In this document: positions 6,059 to 14,305 of the stretch, piece after piece
How positions within the stretch are numbered: the first letter of the stretch is position 1
Layout of the letters: the number at the start of each line of letters is the position of its first letter
Assembly (NCBI GenBank): GCA_039180865.1
Contig: JBCDCZ010000089.1
Location: forward strand, 1-15,258
Origin: JBCDCU01 sp039180865
GTDB lineage: Bacteria; Pseudomonadota; Alphaproteobacteria; Rhizobiales; JACESI01
Length of the DNA: 15,258 nt
Direction: 5' to 3'
Translations under genes and position numbers: made by a program
Notes under the pieces: generated by a model
Databases searched by the model: none
The model's input: only the letters and a program-made list of their open reading frames with translations
Told to the model about the DNA's origin: nothing

Positions 6059-8386
6059 ATGGCGCGCGCGGATAACAGCGCTGCGTCCGTGGGGCGGCGC
6101 GTTCCTTTCTGGAACCGCATTACGGAGGCGAAAACTGTCGGTGGCTATGCCGCGATCCTCGCGCGGCCTGCTTATCAGCGCCTAGTGAGCGCTGAGCCTT
6201 GGTTCAAACGCCTGATCCCTGTTCTGGTCATAACTTTTCTTGCACTGGTCGGCTTTGCCCGAACAATTCAATTTCAGGAATATCGCGCCGATACTCTTGA
6301 AGCCGCGCAGGAACGGCTCGCCCTCACAGCCCAGTTCATCACACAACAATTCGACCACGTCGATCCAGCCCTCGACGAAACCTTGTTGCGGGAGCATCTG
6401 ACCGCCGCCCTTGCCGAACATCTGCCAACCGGCGCCACACGAGACGGTAAGAAACTGTTCGTTATTCGCGACGATGGGCTGATCTATGCCGATGCGCCAA
6501 TCTCGACTGGTTATCGGGGAACCTATGTCGCCGACGTCCTCAAAGATACGCAGGCGCTCTTAACCTTTGGCCAAAGCGCGGGCGTGCAGACGGTTCCGCT
6601 TATTGCCACCCAGGAAAAGGTCTTCGTTGCACTTCATCACTTGCCGAACGACCTCGGCGCCGTCGTTATCTATCAGCCGCACGCCGACATTCTCGCCGAC
6701 TGGCAAGCAGACGTCAGCCTTAATCTTTCGATCTTTATCGGCACGACGGTCCTTCTGAGCGTCGTGCTTTTTGCCTTCTTTTCCCAATCAAGCAGAGCAG
6801 AAGAAGCTGACGCTATCTATCAGCAAAGCTATGCGCGTTTCGACACGGCCCTGTCACGGGGGCGGTGCGGTCTATGGGATTGGGACCTTCAGCGCGGTCG
6901 CTTCTTCTGGTCGTCCTCCATGTTCGAGATTGTCGGCATGCCACCTCGCCACGCGCTGATGGGCTTTGGAGAGATAGACGAGCTCATTCATCCAGATGAC
7001 GTCGATCTGCTTCAGACAGCGGAGAATATCCTAGGAGGAAAGCTCAACCAGATCGACCTGATCTACCGCATGCGCCACCACGAGGGTCACTGGATCTGGG
7101 TGCGTGCGCGGGGAGAAGTCGTCGAACAGCCGGACCGCGAAAGCATCCACCTCGTTGGCATCTGCATAGACATTACTGAGCAGGTAAAGCTGTCGGAGGA
7201 CAACAAGACTGCGAACGCGCGGCTCCGCGAATCCATCGAAACCCTGTCAGAAGCGTTCGTTCTTTGGGATCACAAGAACAGACTTGTTGTCTGCAACGAG
7301 AAGTACCGTGAACTCAACGGCATTCCCCGAGAGCTCGGTGTTCCGGGAGCACCGTACTTTGATGTCATGAGTCAGGCCCGCACGCCACAACCTTCCCTTC
7401 ACGCAAACATTGTATCGCACGAGATTACCAACGAGAGCCCAACCGAATGTCAGCTCAGCGACGGGCGATGGTTGCAGGTTGATGAGATCCGCACTGCTGA
7501 CGGTGGATATGTCTCGATCGGAACGGACATCACCAAGATCAAACGAAGCCAGGAAGCGCTAAAGTCGCGTGAGCAGGAGTTGGAAACGAGCGTTGCAAAG
7601 CTCGAAAAATCAGAACAGGAACTCCGTGAGCTCGCTGACAAACTAACGGTCCAGCGCGAAATTGCAGAGAGCGCGAACGCGGCGAAATCCGAGTTTCTGG
7701 CCAACATTTCCCATGAATGGCGCACACCACTCAATGCGATCATCGGATTTTCCGACGTCATGCAAAGTAGCACCTTCGGACCACTCGGCTCAGAAAAATA
7801 CTCCGAATATTGTCAGGACATCAACAAGGCGGGCACTTACATGCTCGCCTTTATCAATGATGTTCTCAGCATGTCAGAAATCGAATCCGGTCGCTTCAGT
7901 CTTAAGAAAGAAACATTCGATCTGGCCCGGATCGTGCGGAACAGCGCCAAAACGTTTGCCGGCGAAGCCGATGTTTCGGACGTTTCGCTTACGGTCGAAG
8001 TTCCGCCGAAACTTGCCTTCAATGGCGATCCCGGTGCTATTGAACAGGCAATCGACAACCTTCTTTCCAACGCCCTCAAATTCAATAAATCAGGTGGCAG
8101 CGTCACTGTGAAGTGCTTGGAACGCAAGAGCGAAGTATGGCTCGTTGTTACCGATAGCGGTATCGGTATCGAGCCGGAAGCCCTGGAGGAACTTGGCAAA
8201 CCGTTTAAGCAGGTTCAAAGCCAGATGACAAAAAACCATACAGGCTCCGGCCTTGGTCTGGCGATTTCGAAATCCCTGATCGAGATGCATGGCGGATCGC
8301 TGGAAATCCAATCAAAGCTCGATATCGGAACAGAAGTCCACATCAAGCTTCCAGCACCAGCCAAGGATAGCGAGATCGCCGCATAA
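6059..8386 (+). CDS. pleC: PAS-domain membrane histidine kinase, PleC/DivJ/PdhS type
   Basis: Inner-membrane sensor kinase, 775 residues from ATG 6059. A GTG at 6047 would give 779 and is used for numbering here; the ATG is preferred because GGGGG lies five bases before it and nothing precedes the GTG. Order: transmembrane segment 56-74, periplasmic region about 75-225, second segment 226-245, PAS with PAC (262-382), a second PAS (396-495), coiled coil (about 496-545), HisKA with H556, then an ATPase domain with N675, D703-G-I-G and GSGLGL from 733. The FGPLG...YCQDI...YMLAFINDVLSMSEIESGR stretch after the histidine is characteristic of the PleC/DivJ family, which controls DivK and the alphaproteobacterial cell cycle. 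Closeness to glnE and degP also suggests PleC. Odd: W558 replaces the usual L/F at histidine+2. Choice of PleC over a paralogue is moderately sure; kinase identity is near certain. Confidence 0.65.
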   Translation: MARADNSAASVGRRVPFWNRITEAKTVGGYAAILARPAYQRLVSAEPWFKRLIPVLVITFLALVGFARTIQFQEYRADTLEAAQERLALTAQFITQQFDHVDPALDETLLREHLTAALAEHLPTGATRDGKKLFVIRDDGLIYADAPISTGYRGTYVADVLKDTQALLTFGQSAGVQTVPLIATQEKVFVALHHLPNDLGAVVIYQPHADILADWQADVSLNLSIFIGTTVLLSVVLFAFFSQSSRAEEADAIYQQSYARFDTALSRGRCGLWDWDLQRGRFFWSSSMFEIVGMPPRHALMGFGEIDELIHPDDVDLLQTAENILGGKLNQIDLIYRMRHHEGHWIWVRARGEVVEQPDRESIHLVGICIDITEQVKLSEDNKTANARLRESIETLSEAFVLWDHKNRLVVCNEKYRELNGIPRELGVPGAPYFDVMSQARTPQPSLHANIVSHEITNESPTECQLSDGRWLQVDEIRTADGGYVSIGTDITKIKRSQEALKSREQELETSVAKLEKSEQELRELADKLTVQREIAESANAAKSEFLANISHEWRTPLNAIIGFSDVMQSSTFGPLGSEKYSEYCQDINKAGTYMLAFINDVLSMSEIESGRFSLKKETFDLARIVRNSAKTFAGEADVSDVSLTVEVPPKLAFNGDPGAIEQAIDNLLSNALKFNKSGGSVTVKCLERKSEVWLVVTDSGIGIEPEALEELGKPFKQVQSQMTKNHTGSGLGLAISKSLIEMHGGSLEIQSKLDIGTEVHIKLPAPAKDSEIAA

Positions 8387-8395
8387 GCGGCGATC
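8374..8395. terminator. Hairpin at convergent junction, kinase stop codon in loop
   Basis: GATCGCCGC (8374-8382) and GCGGCGATC (8387-8395) form a perfect 9-bp stem. The 4-base loop ATAA contains the TAA stop (8384-8386) of the PleC-type kinase. It lies 28 bases beyond the stop of the EF-hand gene on the opposite strand, so it could serve both transcripts. Neither strand has a T-run after the stem, so intrinsic termination would be weak. Confidence 0.5.
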
Positions 8396-8423
8396 CCTGA
8401 TCGCAATACTGTCGAACTAAGTC

Positions 8424-9074
8424 TTACTCTGATGGTGCATCCGGCCCATTGAAACGCGGGTCAGGTGAATTGTCACCGTTGCGGCTTTCTGCACCCCTTT
8501 CACCATAATGCGCAGAATGGCGGTACCAACGGTGCTTGCCACCCCGTCCGGCTGCCCGCATGGCAGCAAAGATCGGTCGAGCCCGTTCCATTTCACGCGC
8601 TGAGACGGCCCCATCATCGTCGCGGTCAGCCAATGCAAAGTATTTCGTCAGGCGAGCGTCAAACTCCGCCTTCGTGATCTCACTATCTTCGTTGAGATCA
8701 AACTCACCAAAGAAACGTCTGCCGTGGCCACGGGCTTTACCCCCACCGTGTCTGTGACGCCAACCACCATGACCGGCCCGTTCTTCGTGACGCGCTCTCA
8801 TGGCTTCACGCATTTCGTCGCGCGTTACGCGACCATCGTCGTTCTGATCAACGCGTTCGAACCGTTTCCCGCTCTGTTTCAAGAACTCATCGAGCGAAAT
8901 CTGATTGTCGTTATTTTCATCCATGGCAATAAACCGGCTTAAGAAACCGCCCCTCTCGCCATTTCCGTGGGCCTTCGCCTCGTCGCTTTTAACAGCGATG
9001 CCCCCTGTTACAACGAAACCCACGGCGAAAAGAGCCGCAGCGCTTAACCTTGCTTTCGTGCTTACGCGTTTCAT
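8424..9074 (-). CDS. Secreted protein with four EF-hands and a His/Gly-rich linker
   Basis: Protein of 216 residues from the ATG at 9074. It begins with a signal peptide (basic MKRVSTKAR, hydrophobic core 10-28, likely cleavage after AKA at 33-35), so the mature protein should be periplasmic or exported. Four loops fit the calcium-binding pattern D-x-[DN]-x-D-x-x-[IV]-x-x-x-E: 52-63, 76-87, 126-137 and 150-161. Between loops 2 and 3 (about 95-120) is a His/Gly/Arg-rich linker, and the tail after 175 is polar and disordered-looking. The start at 9074 is favoured because GAGGA lies eight bases upstream. An alternative ATG at 9089 overlaps the glnE stop as ATGA. Either way translation is probably coupled to glnE. 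Role unknown; calcium buffering or sensing in the envelope is an inference. Confidence 0.8.
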   Translation of the reverse strand: MKRVSTKARLSAAALFAVGFVVTGGIAVKSDEAKAHGNGERGGFLSRFIAMDENNDNQISLDEFLKQSGKRFERVDQNDDGRVTRDEMREAMRARHEERAGHGGWRHRHGGGKARGHGRRFFGEFDLNEDSEITKAEFDARLTKYFALADRDDDGAVSAREMERARPIFAAMRAAGRGGKHRWYRHSAHYGERGAESRNGDNSPDPRFNGPDAPSE

Positions 9075-9082
9075 GATGGTTT

Positions 9083-9087
9083 TCCTC
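9083..9087 (-). promoter_or_regulatory. Ribosome binding site deciding the EF-hand start
   Basis: GAGGA on the minus strand spans the glnE stop codon and stands eight bases before ATG 9074. This favours that start over ATG 9089, which has only the G-run of a hairpin loop upstream. Confidence 0.5.
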
Positions 9088-12058
9088 ATGGTTGTGTCGC
9101 CCCCGACACAAGATCCGGTGAAGACGCACTTCCTTCGCCGGACACACCCAGCACACGGTTGAAAATAACCCTGACCGCCTGCTGGGAATTCATAAGCTCT
9201 GCCTTCAAGCGCGCCAGATCGGGTACTTCCGCAATCTGGCAAAGCCGTGTTTTCAGTTCTTCCGGCGCTTCTTCAAAATTGCCTTCACCCTCATAGCAAA
9301 GGCGAACGATCTGCAGCAGCGCGGAGTAAATCTCGTAGCTTCGCGATAATACCGCGATGTCATCCGGATCGGCGAGCCCGGCCTGAGCCAAATTCTTCAA
9401 CGCCCGACCGGTGTGAGTAGAAAGGATCGCATCGTTGCGGTCGGCGAGCACCAATTGCCAATATTGAACAAGGAATTCGATATCAGTGAGACCACCGGGC
9501 GCGGTCTTGATGTCCCATATCGAGGAGGCAGGCTTCGCTTCGTGAATTCTGCTGTTCATGTCCGCCAGATCGTCGGCAATCTTCTTTGGGTCTCGCACCG
9601 CGGTCAGCGCGGATCTCACGACATCCGCAAGCTTTGAACGAAGCACCTCGCCCCCGCCCACCGGCCGCGCACGGGTGAGTGCAGCGTGTTCCCACGTCCA
9701 TGCCTGTTCGCGCTGGTAAAGCTCGAACGCTGACAGGGGACTTGCGAGCGGACCCGCCTTTCCGGACGGCCTCAGACGAAAATCGACCTCATAGGCAATC
9801 CCCTTGCCGGTCGGTGCCGAGAGTGCAGAAACAAACCGCTGGGTTAGACGCGTATAATATTGCGAAACCGGCAATGGGCGCCGGCCGTCGGACTGTGTCA
9901 AACCGTTCGGAGCATCGTAGATGACGATCAGGTCGAGATCGGATGTCGGTGTCATCTCGCAACTTCCAAGCTTGCCCATGGCAAGCACAGTTGCGTCGCC
10001 ACCACCGATTTTTCCGTGTTGGCGTTCGAGTTCGAGCCTCACCTCTTCGAAAAGCCGTTCGACGACAACATCAGCAAGCGTCGTATAAAGCGCCTGAGTC
10101 TCGAGGGTCGACACAGTGCCGGACAGGAACCTGGTTCCAATTAGGAATTGCTGTTCCTGGGTAAAGACCCGGACGCGATCAAGAACATCCTGGTAATCAC
10201 TTGCCTCCGAGAGGCTTGCTGACAATTGATCGCGCAGCATCGCCACCGATGGCAAAGAGCCGAAAAAAGCCGGCTCCAGTAAGGCGTCAAAAACGTGCGG
10301 TGCACGCGCTATCGTTGAGGAAAGCCGCGGGGCGCTTCCCATCACCTGAGCGATCAGGGACAAAAGATGCGGGTTGGCATTTAACAGACTGAAGAGTTGG
10401 ATGCCAGCAGGCAGGCTTTTCAGGAAAGCATCAAATGCAAATAACGCACGATCCGGATCTGCTGTTTCAGAAAACGCCGAGATCAGATGAGGCGTCATTG
10501 CGGTGAGAACGCTTCTTGCACGTTCCGTGCGCGTCGAACGATAGTGCCCCTTGTGCCATCCTCTTACGATGCCGGAAACTTGCACCGCGTTTTGGAAGCC
10601 GAGACTTTCAAGGGTTTTGAGGGTTTCCGCATCGTCTTTATCACCGGCAAAAACCAATGCCCCCTCTCCAACACCCAAATCCTGGTCGTCCTCGAAAAGA
10701 CGGGCATAGTGAGCCGCAACGCTTTCAAGGCAGGTGGCGAGAGCAGAACGAAAGGCTTGATCCTCATTAAAACCCATGAGGCGGCCGAGGGCTGCAAATT
10801 GTTCCGGATCTTTAGGCAGGACATGGCTTTGCTCGTCCCGTCGCATTTGGATGCGATGTTCCAGTCTGCGGAGAAAGCCGTAATGGCCGGTCAGCGTTTC
10901 AGCGGTGTCCACAGTGATCCAGCCAGCACCGGATAAGCGCTTCAACATCGTGACGGTCGCACGCGCCCGCAGGTCGGCATTGCGCCCTCCAGCAATCAGT
11001 TGCTGGGTTTGGACGAAGAATTCAATCTCGCGGATCCCGCCCCTACCCAGTTTAACGTTATGACCCTCCATCGCGATCTTGCCATGCCCTTTGTGGAGAT
11101 GGGTCTGGCGCTTCATGGCGTGAACGTCGCGGACAGCGACAAAATCCATATGTTTGCGCCAAACGAAGGGTTGCAATTCCTTCAGGAAGGCCTCACCGGC
11201 CCTATCGTCGCCGGCAATGATGCGCGCCTTGATAAAGGCAGCGCGCTCCCAGTTCTGGCCCAGCGCTTCGTAATACTGGAGAGCCGCATCGGTTGAGATC
11301 GCAACCGCTGTGGAGCCGGGATCAGGCCTTAGGCGCAAATCAACCCGAAAGACATATCCGTGTTCGGTACGCTCCTGACAAAGCTTCACGACATGCTGAA
11401 CGACCCGTACCATGACGCGTTGGATTTCAGCCCCTTCGGCAATCGGAACCCGCATCGCCTCGTAAAAGACAATCAGGTCGATATCGGAGGAATAGTTGAG
11501 CTCATGCGCCCCGTGTTTCCCCATGGCGAGCACGATAAGGCCACTCGCAGCCTGAAGGTCAGCATCATCATCGAATAAAAGCGTGCCACGTTGCGCTTCG
11601 CGGCGGAGTGCCTGGCAAAGCGCCGTTCGAACAACCGCATCGGCAAAATCGGAGAGCGCCCGGGTCACGGTTTCAACCGACCAGACCTGCCCGAGATCGG
11701 CGAGTGCGATCAAGAGCGCCGCCTCTTGTTTCAAAAGACGGAGGCGTTCCATCAAATCAGGATCTTCAAGGGCGTGTTCTGCAAGCTCGGTCGCCTGGCG
11801 CAGGATATCGGAGAGCCTGTCTTCAGGCGACTTACCAAGGAGCGTCAGGAGGCGCTTCGGATCACGCAAACTTAGGTCACGCAAGTAAGGCGTTTCCAGA
11901 AAAGCGGCCTTGAGAAGAGCCTTTGCATCTCCGTGTCGCGATATGAGGGCAGCAAGCTCATCCGACCCGCTGAGAAGATCCGCCAACAGGGTTTCCGCCC
12001 GCTCGCATTCCGCAATCGGAAGCGGGTCTACTCGTTCGACAAGGGCGTCATTTTTCAC
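9086..12058 (-). CDS. glnE: Bifunctional glutamine synthetase adenylyltransferase / deadenylylase
   Basis: Cytoplasmic regulator of glutamine synthetase. It attaches AMP to GlnA when nitrogen is plentiful and removes it under limitation, in response to PII and glutamine. The protein has 990 residues, normal for alphaproteobacterial GlnE. Two nucleotidyltransferase domains are visible: the N-terminal deadenylylase site GKHGAHELNYSSDIDL with D192 and D194, and the C-terminal adenylylase site GKLGSCEMTPTSDLDL with D707 and D709, each followed by a GlnD-type helical region. The reading frame stays open upstream to 12193, but the GTG at 12058 is chosen: GGAGGG stands five bases before it and it gives the family N-terminus. 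It overlaps the 3' end of the kinase gene by 11 bases, and its TGA overlaps a start of the EF-hand gene, so it is probably co-transcribed with both. Confidence 0.95.
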   Translation of the reverse strand: MKNDALVERVDPLPIAECERAETLLADLLSGSDELAALISRHGDAKALLKAAFLETPYLRDLSLRDPKRLLTLLGKSPEDRLSDILRQATELAEHALEDPDLMERLRLLKQEAALLIALADLGQVWSVETVTRALSDFADAVVRTALCQALRREAQRGTLLFDDDADLQAASGLIVLAMGKHGAHELNYSSDIDLIVFYEAMRVPIAEGAEIQRVMVRVVQHVVKLCQERTEHGYVFRVDLRLRPDPGSTAVAISTDAALQYYEALGQNWERAAFIKARIIAGDDRAGEAFLKELQPFVWRKHMDFVAVRDVHAMKRQTHLHKGHGKIAMEGHNVKLGRGGIREIEFFVQTQQLIAGGRNADLRARATVTMLKRLSGAGWITVDTAETLTGHYGFLRRLEHRIQMRRDEQSHVLPKDPEQFAALGRLMGFNEDQAFRSALATCLESVAAHYARLFEDDQDLGVGEGALVFAGDKDDAETLKTLESLGFQNAVQVSGIVRGWHKGHYRSTRTERARSVLTAMTPHLISAFSETADPDRALFAFDAFLKSLPAGIQLFSLLNANPHLLSLIAQVMGSAPRLSSTIARAPHVFDALLEPAFFGSLPSVAMLRDQLSASLSEASDYQDVLDRVRVFTQEQQFLIGTRFLSGTVSTLETQALYTTLADVVVERLFEEVRLELERQHGKIGGGDATVLAMGKLGSCEMTPTSDLDLIVIYDAPNGLTQSDGRRPLPVSQYYTRLTQRFVSALSAPTGKGIAYEVDFRLRPSGKAGPLASPLSAFELYQREQAWTWEHAALTRARPVGGGEVLRSKLADVVRSALTAVRDPKKIADDLADMNSRIHEAKPASSIWDIKTAPGGLTDIEFLVQYWQLVLADRNDAILSTHTGRALKNLAQAGLADPDDIAVLSRSYEIYSALLQIVRLCYEGEGNFEEAPEELKTRLCQIAEVPDLARLKAELMNSQQAVRVIFNRVLGVSGEGSASSPDLVSGATQP
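9092..9111 (-). promoter_or_regulatory. Perfect hairpin in the last glnE codons
   Basis: On the minus strand TTGTGTCG and CGACACAA form a perfect 8-bp stem around a GGGG loop. It ends two bases before ATG 9089 and five bases before the GAGGA site. It lies inside glnE coding sequence (codons for V-S-G-A-T-Q). It could close off initiation at 9089, or be opened by ribosomes finishing glnE, coupling the two genes. Confidence 0.45.
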
Positions 12059-13469
12059 CTTCACCCTCCCCGTTTGCGGCACGCCGAACCGGCACATCGA
12101 GCCGCGCATGCAAACCGGGCGCATTGTCCGAAAACTCCAGGGTCCCGCCGTGGAGCTTGGCAACCGCCGCAACCAGCGACAGACCAAGGCCACTGCCTGG
12201 TTCAGACCGGCTCTTCTCCAGCCGAGCGAACCGACGCGTCACCCTTTGGTAATCGGCTTCGGGAATCCCCGGTCCGTTATCGCCAACGCTGAGAGTGACC
12301 CGGCCATCTTTTTCCGTAACAGCAACCGTCACTTTCGGCGCGTCCACAGTATGAGAATACTTGATGGCATTGTCGATGAGATTGGCCAGCGCCTGACTTA
12401 ACAGTTCCCGGTTGACGAAGGCTGTGACGGGTGCACTGCTCGTCGGTCCCTCAAGCCCCACACCCGCTTCTTCGGCGACCGGCTCATAGAGTTCAACGAC
12501 ATCCGCGACGAGGCGTGTCACATCAACGCTTGCCTCCGGCCCGACACTGGAGCCTGCCTCAACGCGGGCGATCTTCAACAGAGCATCGAAAGTTCGGATC
12601 AGTTGGTCGGTTTCCGTAATCGTGCCTTCAAGGGCAGAGCGCATGGCCTCGGGTTCGGCATTCGATGCAAGAACGGCATCAACCCGGTTTCTCATGCGGG
12701 TGAGTGGCGTTTTGAGATCGTGGGCAATGTTGTCGGACACGTCTTTCAGCCCGAACATAAGGGCTTCGATCCGATCCAGCATGGCATTGACGTTCTGCGC
12801 GAGACGGTCGAATTCGTCGCCCGAGCCATAGACCGGGAGCCGACCCGACAGGTCGCCTGCAACAATTGACTGACTGGTTTCGGAAACCGCATCGATACGG
12901 CGCAGGACACGGCGGCCAACCAGAGCCCAGGACAGAAATCCAAGGACGGCGACAGCAACCAAGGCGAAAAGAACAGAGCCGAATATGATGCGCTTGAACT
13001 CTTCCCGTTCACCCACATCCCGGCCAACGATCAGTTTAAAGCCGTTCTCGATATCGATAACGCGCACCATGGCGATGTGGCGTTGGATTGCACCGTCTGC
13101 GTCACGGCGCTCGTAGGGTAAGGGATGCATCCGGTCACGGGAATGGTTGAGAAAATCCGGGGGGATCTCGCTGATATTTCCCTCCAGCGGCACGCCTTGA
13201 TGGTTGATGAGGAGCAGGGCAGCGGATCCAGGCTGGCTGCTTCGGATCTCGATGTAACGCAAAAGGCCGCGAATTCCGCGCCGGTTGTAGTGGCGCGCCA
13301 TGCCATTGATTTCGTTTTCAATAGCCTGATCGAGCTGGACTCTCAGCCGCTCTGTTGCATTGTGCCAGATATAAGCGACCATTGCTGCGGAGAACACGAT
13401 GAAGACCGCCATATAGATCGCCGTCAACTTGAAGGCTGTCGTCTTGAAAACAGCGACCCGCGCGGCCAT
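12048..13469 (-). CDS. HAMP-domain sensor histidine kinase
   Basis: Inner-membrane kinase of the EnvZ/QseC-like class, 473 residues from ATG 13469. Order: transmembrane segment about 13-35, a periplasmic domain of about 125 residues, second segment 161-184, HAMP 185-237, HisKA with H250 in NIAHDLKTPLTR, and an ATPase domain with N367 (IDNAIKYS), DNGPGIPE (397-404) and GSGLGLS (425-431). It should phosphorylate the response regulator whose gene ends five bases upstream. The frame is open back to 13604 and GTGs at 13481 and 13496 are other starts. ATG 13469 is chosen because it avoids overlap with the regulator, though no strong Shine-Dalgarno is seen. The C-terminus (GEGEGEK) is encoded by the purine-rich stretch that also forms the glnE ribosome site. 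The signal sensed is unknown. Confidence 0.9.
   Translation of the reverse strand: MAARVAVFKTTAFKLTAIYMAVFIVFSAAMVAYIWHNATERLRVQLDQAIENEINGMARHYNRRGIRGLLRYIEIRSSQPGSAALLLINHQGVPLEGNISEIPPDFLNHSRDRMHPLPYERRDADGAIQRHIAMVRVIDIENGFKLIVGRDVGEREEFKRIIFGSVLFALVAVAVLGFLSWALVGRRVLRRIDAVSETSQSIVAGDLSGRLPVYGSGDEFDRLAQNVNAMLDRIEALMFGLKDVSDNIAHDLKTPLTRMRNRVDAVLASNAEPEAMRSALEGTITETDQLIRTFDALLKIARVEAGSSVGPEASVDVTRLVADVVELYEPVAEEAGVGLEGPTSSAPVTAFVNRELLSQALANLIDNAIKYSHTVDAPKVTVAVTEKDGRVTLSVGDNGPGIPEADYQRVTRRFARLEKSRSEPGSGLGLSLVAAVAKLHGGTLEFSDNAPGLHARLDVPVRRAANGEGEGEK
12064..12069 (-). promoter_or_regulatory. Ribosome binding site deciding the glnE GTG start
   Basis: GGAGGG on the minus strand, inside the last codons of the kinase gene, with a five-base spacer to GTG 12058. 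A second GTG at 12064 lies within the site itself and cannot use it. Confidence 0.6.
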
Positions 13470-13473
13470 TGCG

Positions 13474-14181
13474 TCACGCACCCGCCGCGGTTTCACTGCC
13501 CGCTTTCGGTTCCTGAATAATGTAACCAGATCCTCGCATTGTGCGCAGAAGCTGCGCATCGAAACCTTTATCGATCTTTGCGCGAAGGCGTGAGATATGG
13601 ACATCGATCACATTCGTCTGAGGATCGAAATGATAGTCCCAGACGTTTTCAAGAAGCATCGTACGCGTCACGACCTGCCCGGCGTGCTTCATGAGATATT
13701 CCAGAAGACGAAACTCTCGCGGTTGAAGCAGGATCTCGTTTTCGCCGCGCGTTACGGAATGGGACAACCGATCAAGGGTCAGATCGCCAACCCGATAGAC
13801 GGTTTCCTTGTCGGATGATTGCGCCCGGCGACGCGCCAGCACTTCGACCCGGGCAAGCAGCTCAGAAAAAGCGTAAGGTTTTGTGAGGTAGTCATCGTCA
13901 CCAGCACGCAGACCTTCGACACGATCGTCGACCTGGCCGAGGGCGGAAAGAATGAGCGCAGGCGTCTCGTCGCCATTATCCCGCAATTGCGAGATCACCG
14001 ACAGACCGTCGAGCTTCGGCAACATGCGATCGACGACCAAAACATCGAACCCGCCTTCACGCGCTTTGAAGAGACCGTCTTCCCCCTCGGCTGCGTGATC
14101 GGCGACGTGACCCGCCTCCTTCAACGCCTTGAGGAGATAGGCAGCAGCTTCTTCATCGTCCTCTATGACAAGTATTCGCAT
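13474..14181 (-). CDS. OmpR/PhoB-family response regulator
   Basis: DNA-binding response regulator, 235 residues, the normal length. The receiver domain (1-118) has acidic D8 and D9, phospho-acceptor D51 in VVDRMLP, S79 in ILSALG and K101 in YLTKPYAFSEL. The winged-helix domain (about 128-226) contains LQPREFRLLEYLM and the recognition region NVIDVHISRLRAKID. It ends four bases before the kinase gene, so the two form a cognate pair. A degP-type protease gene lies upstream on the same strand across a spacer, which makes envelope stress a reasonable but unproven theme. The regulon cannot be read from the window. GAAGGG about ten bases before the ATG is a modest ribosome site. Confidence 0.92.
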   Translation of the reverse strand: MRILVIEDDEEAAAYLLKALKEAGHVADHAAEGEDGLFKAREGGFDVLVVDRMLPKLDGLSVISQLRDNGDETPALILSALGQVDDRVEGLRAGDDDYLTKPYAFSELLARVEVLARRRAQSSDKETVYRVGDLTLDRLSHSVTRGENEILLQPREFRLLEYLMKHAGQVVTRTMLLENVWDYHFDPQTNVIDVHISRLRAKIDKGFDAQLLRTMRGSGYIIQEPKAGSETAAGA

Positions 14182-14230
14182 GAAATTCGCGCCCTTCGTG
14201 CTAGTCTCTTATCGTCGTGAAGGACTAAAG

Positions 14231-14259
14231 GTTACACACCGATGGGCCTTTCGCGGCAA
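14231..14259 (-). promoter_or_regulatory. Possible sigma70-type promoter for the regulator operon
   Basis: On the minus strand TTGCCG (14259-14254) and TGTAAC (14236-14231) are separated by exactly 17 bases. Each matches the consensus at four of six positions. The site would start transcription about 40 bases before the regulator ATG, in the right place for the regulator-kinase-glnE-EF-hand unit. It was found by eye and is unsupported by other evidence. Confidence 0.3.
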
Positions 14260-14268
14260 GGGGGCGAT

Positions 14269-14290
14269 GGATGGAGCCTAAGCCCCATCC
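14269..14290. promoter_or_regulatory. Small inverted repeat upstream of response regulator
   Basis: GGATGG (14269-14274) and CCATCC (14285-14290) form a 6-bp inverted repeat with a 10-base spacer, just upstream of the candidate promoter. It may be a second stem of the degP terminator region or a protein-binding site. The sequence does not decide between them. Confidence 0.25.
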
Positions 14291-14305
14291 ACCGCTTAAG
14301 GGCTG

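Noticed and set aside
9075..9242. Upstream extension of the EF-hand gene to 9242
   Set aside because: It would lie inside glnE and place about 56 unrelated residues before a clear signal peptide.
12059..12193. Upstream extension of glnE to an ATG at 12193
   Set aside because: It would overlap the kinase ATPase domain by about 145 bases and adds Cys/Arg-rich sequence unlike GlnE. The GTG at 12058 has a good ribosome site.
11910..12401. Plus-strand open frame of 163 residues opposite the kinase-glnE junction
   Set aside because: Both sense genes have strong domain evidence. The frame's composition is Arg/Ser/Pro-rich, as expected for a shadow.
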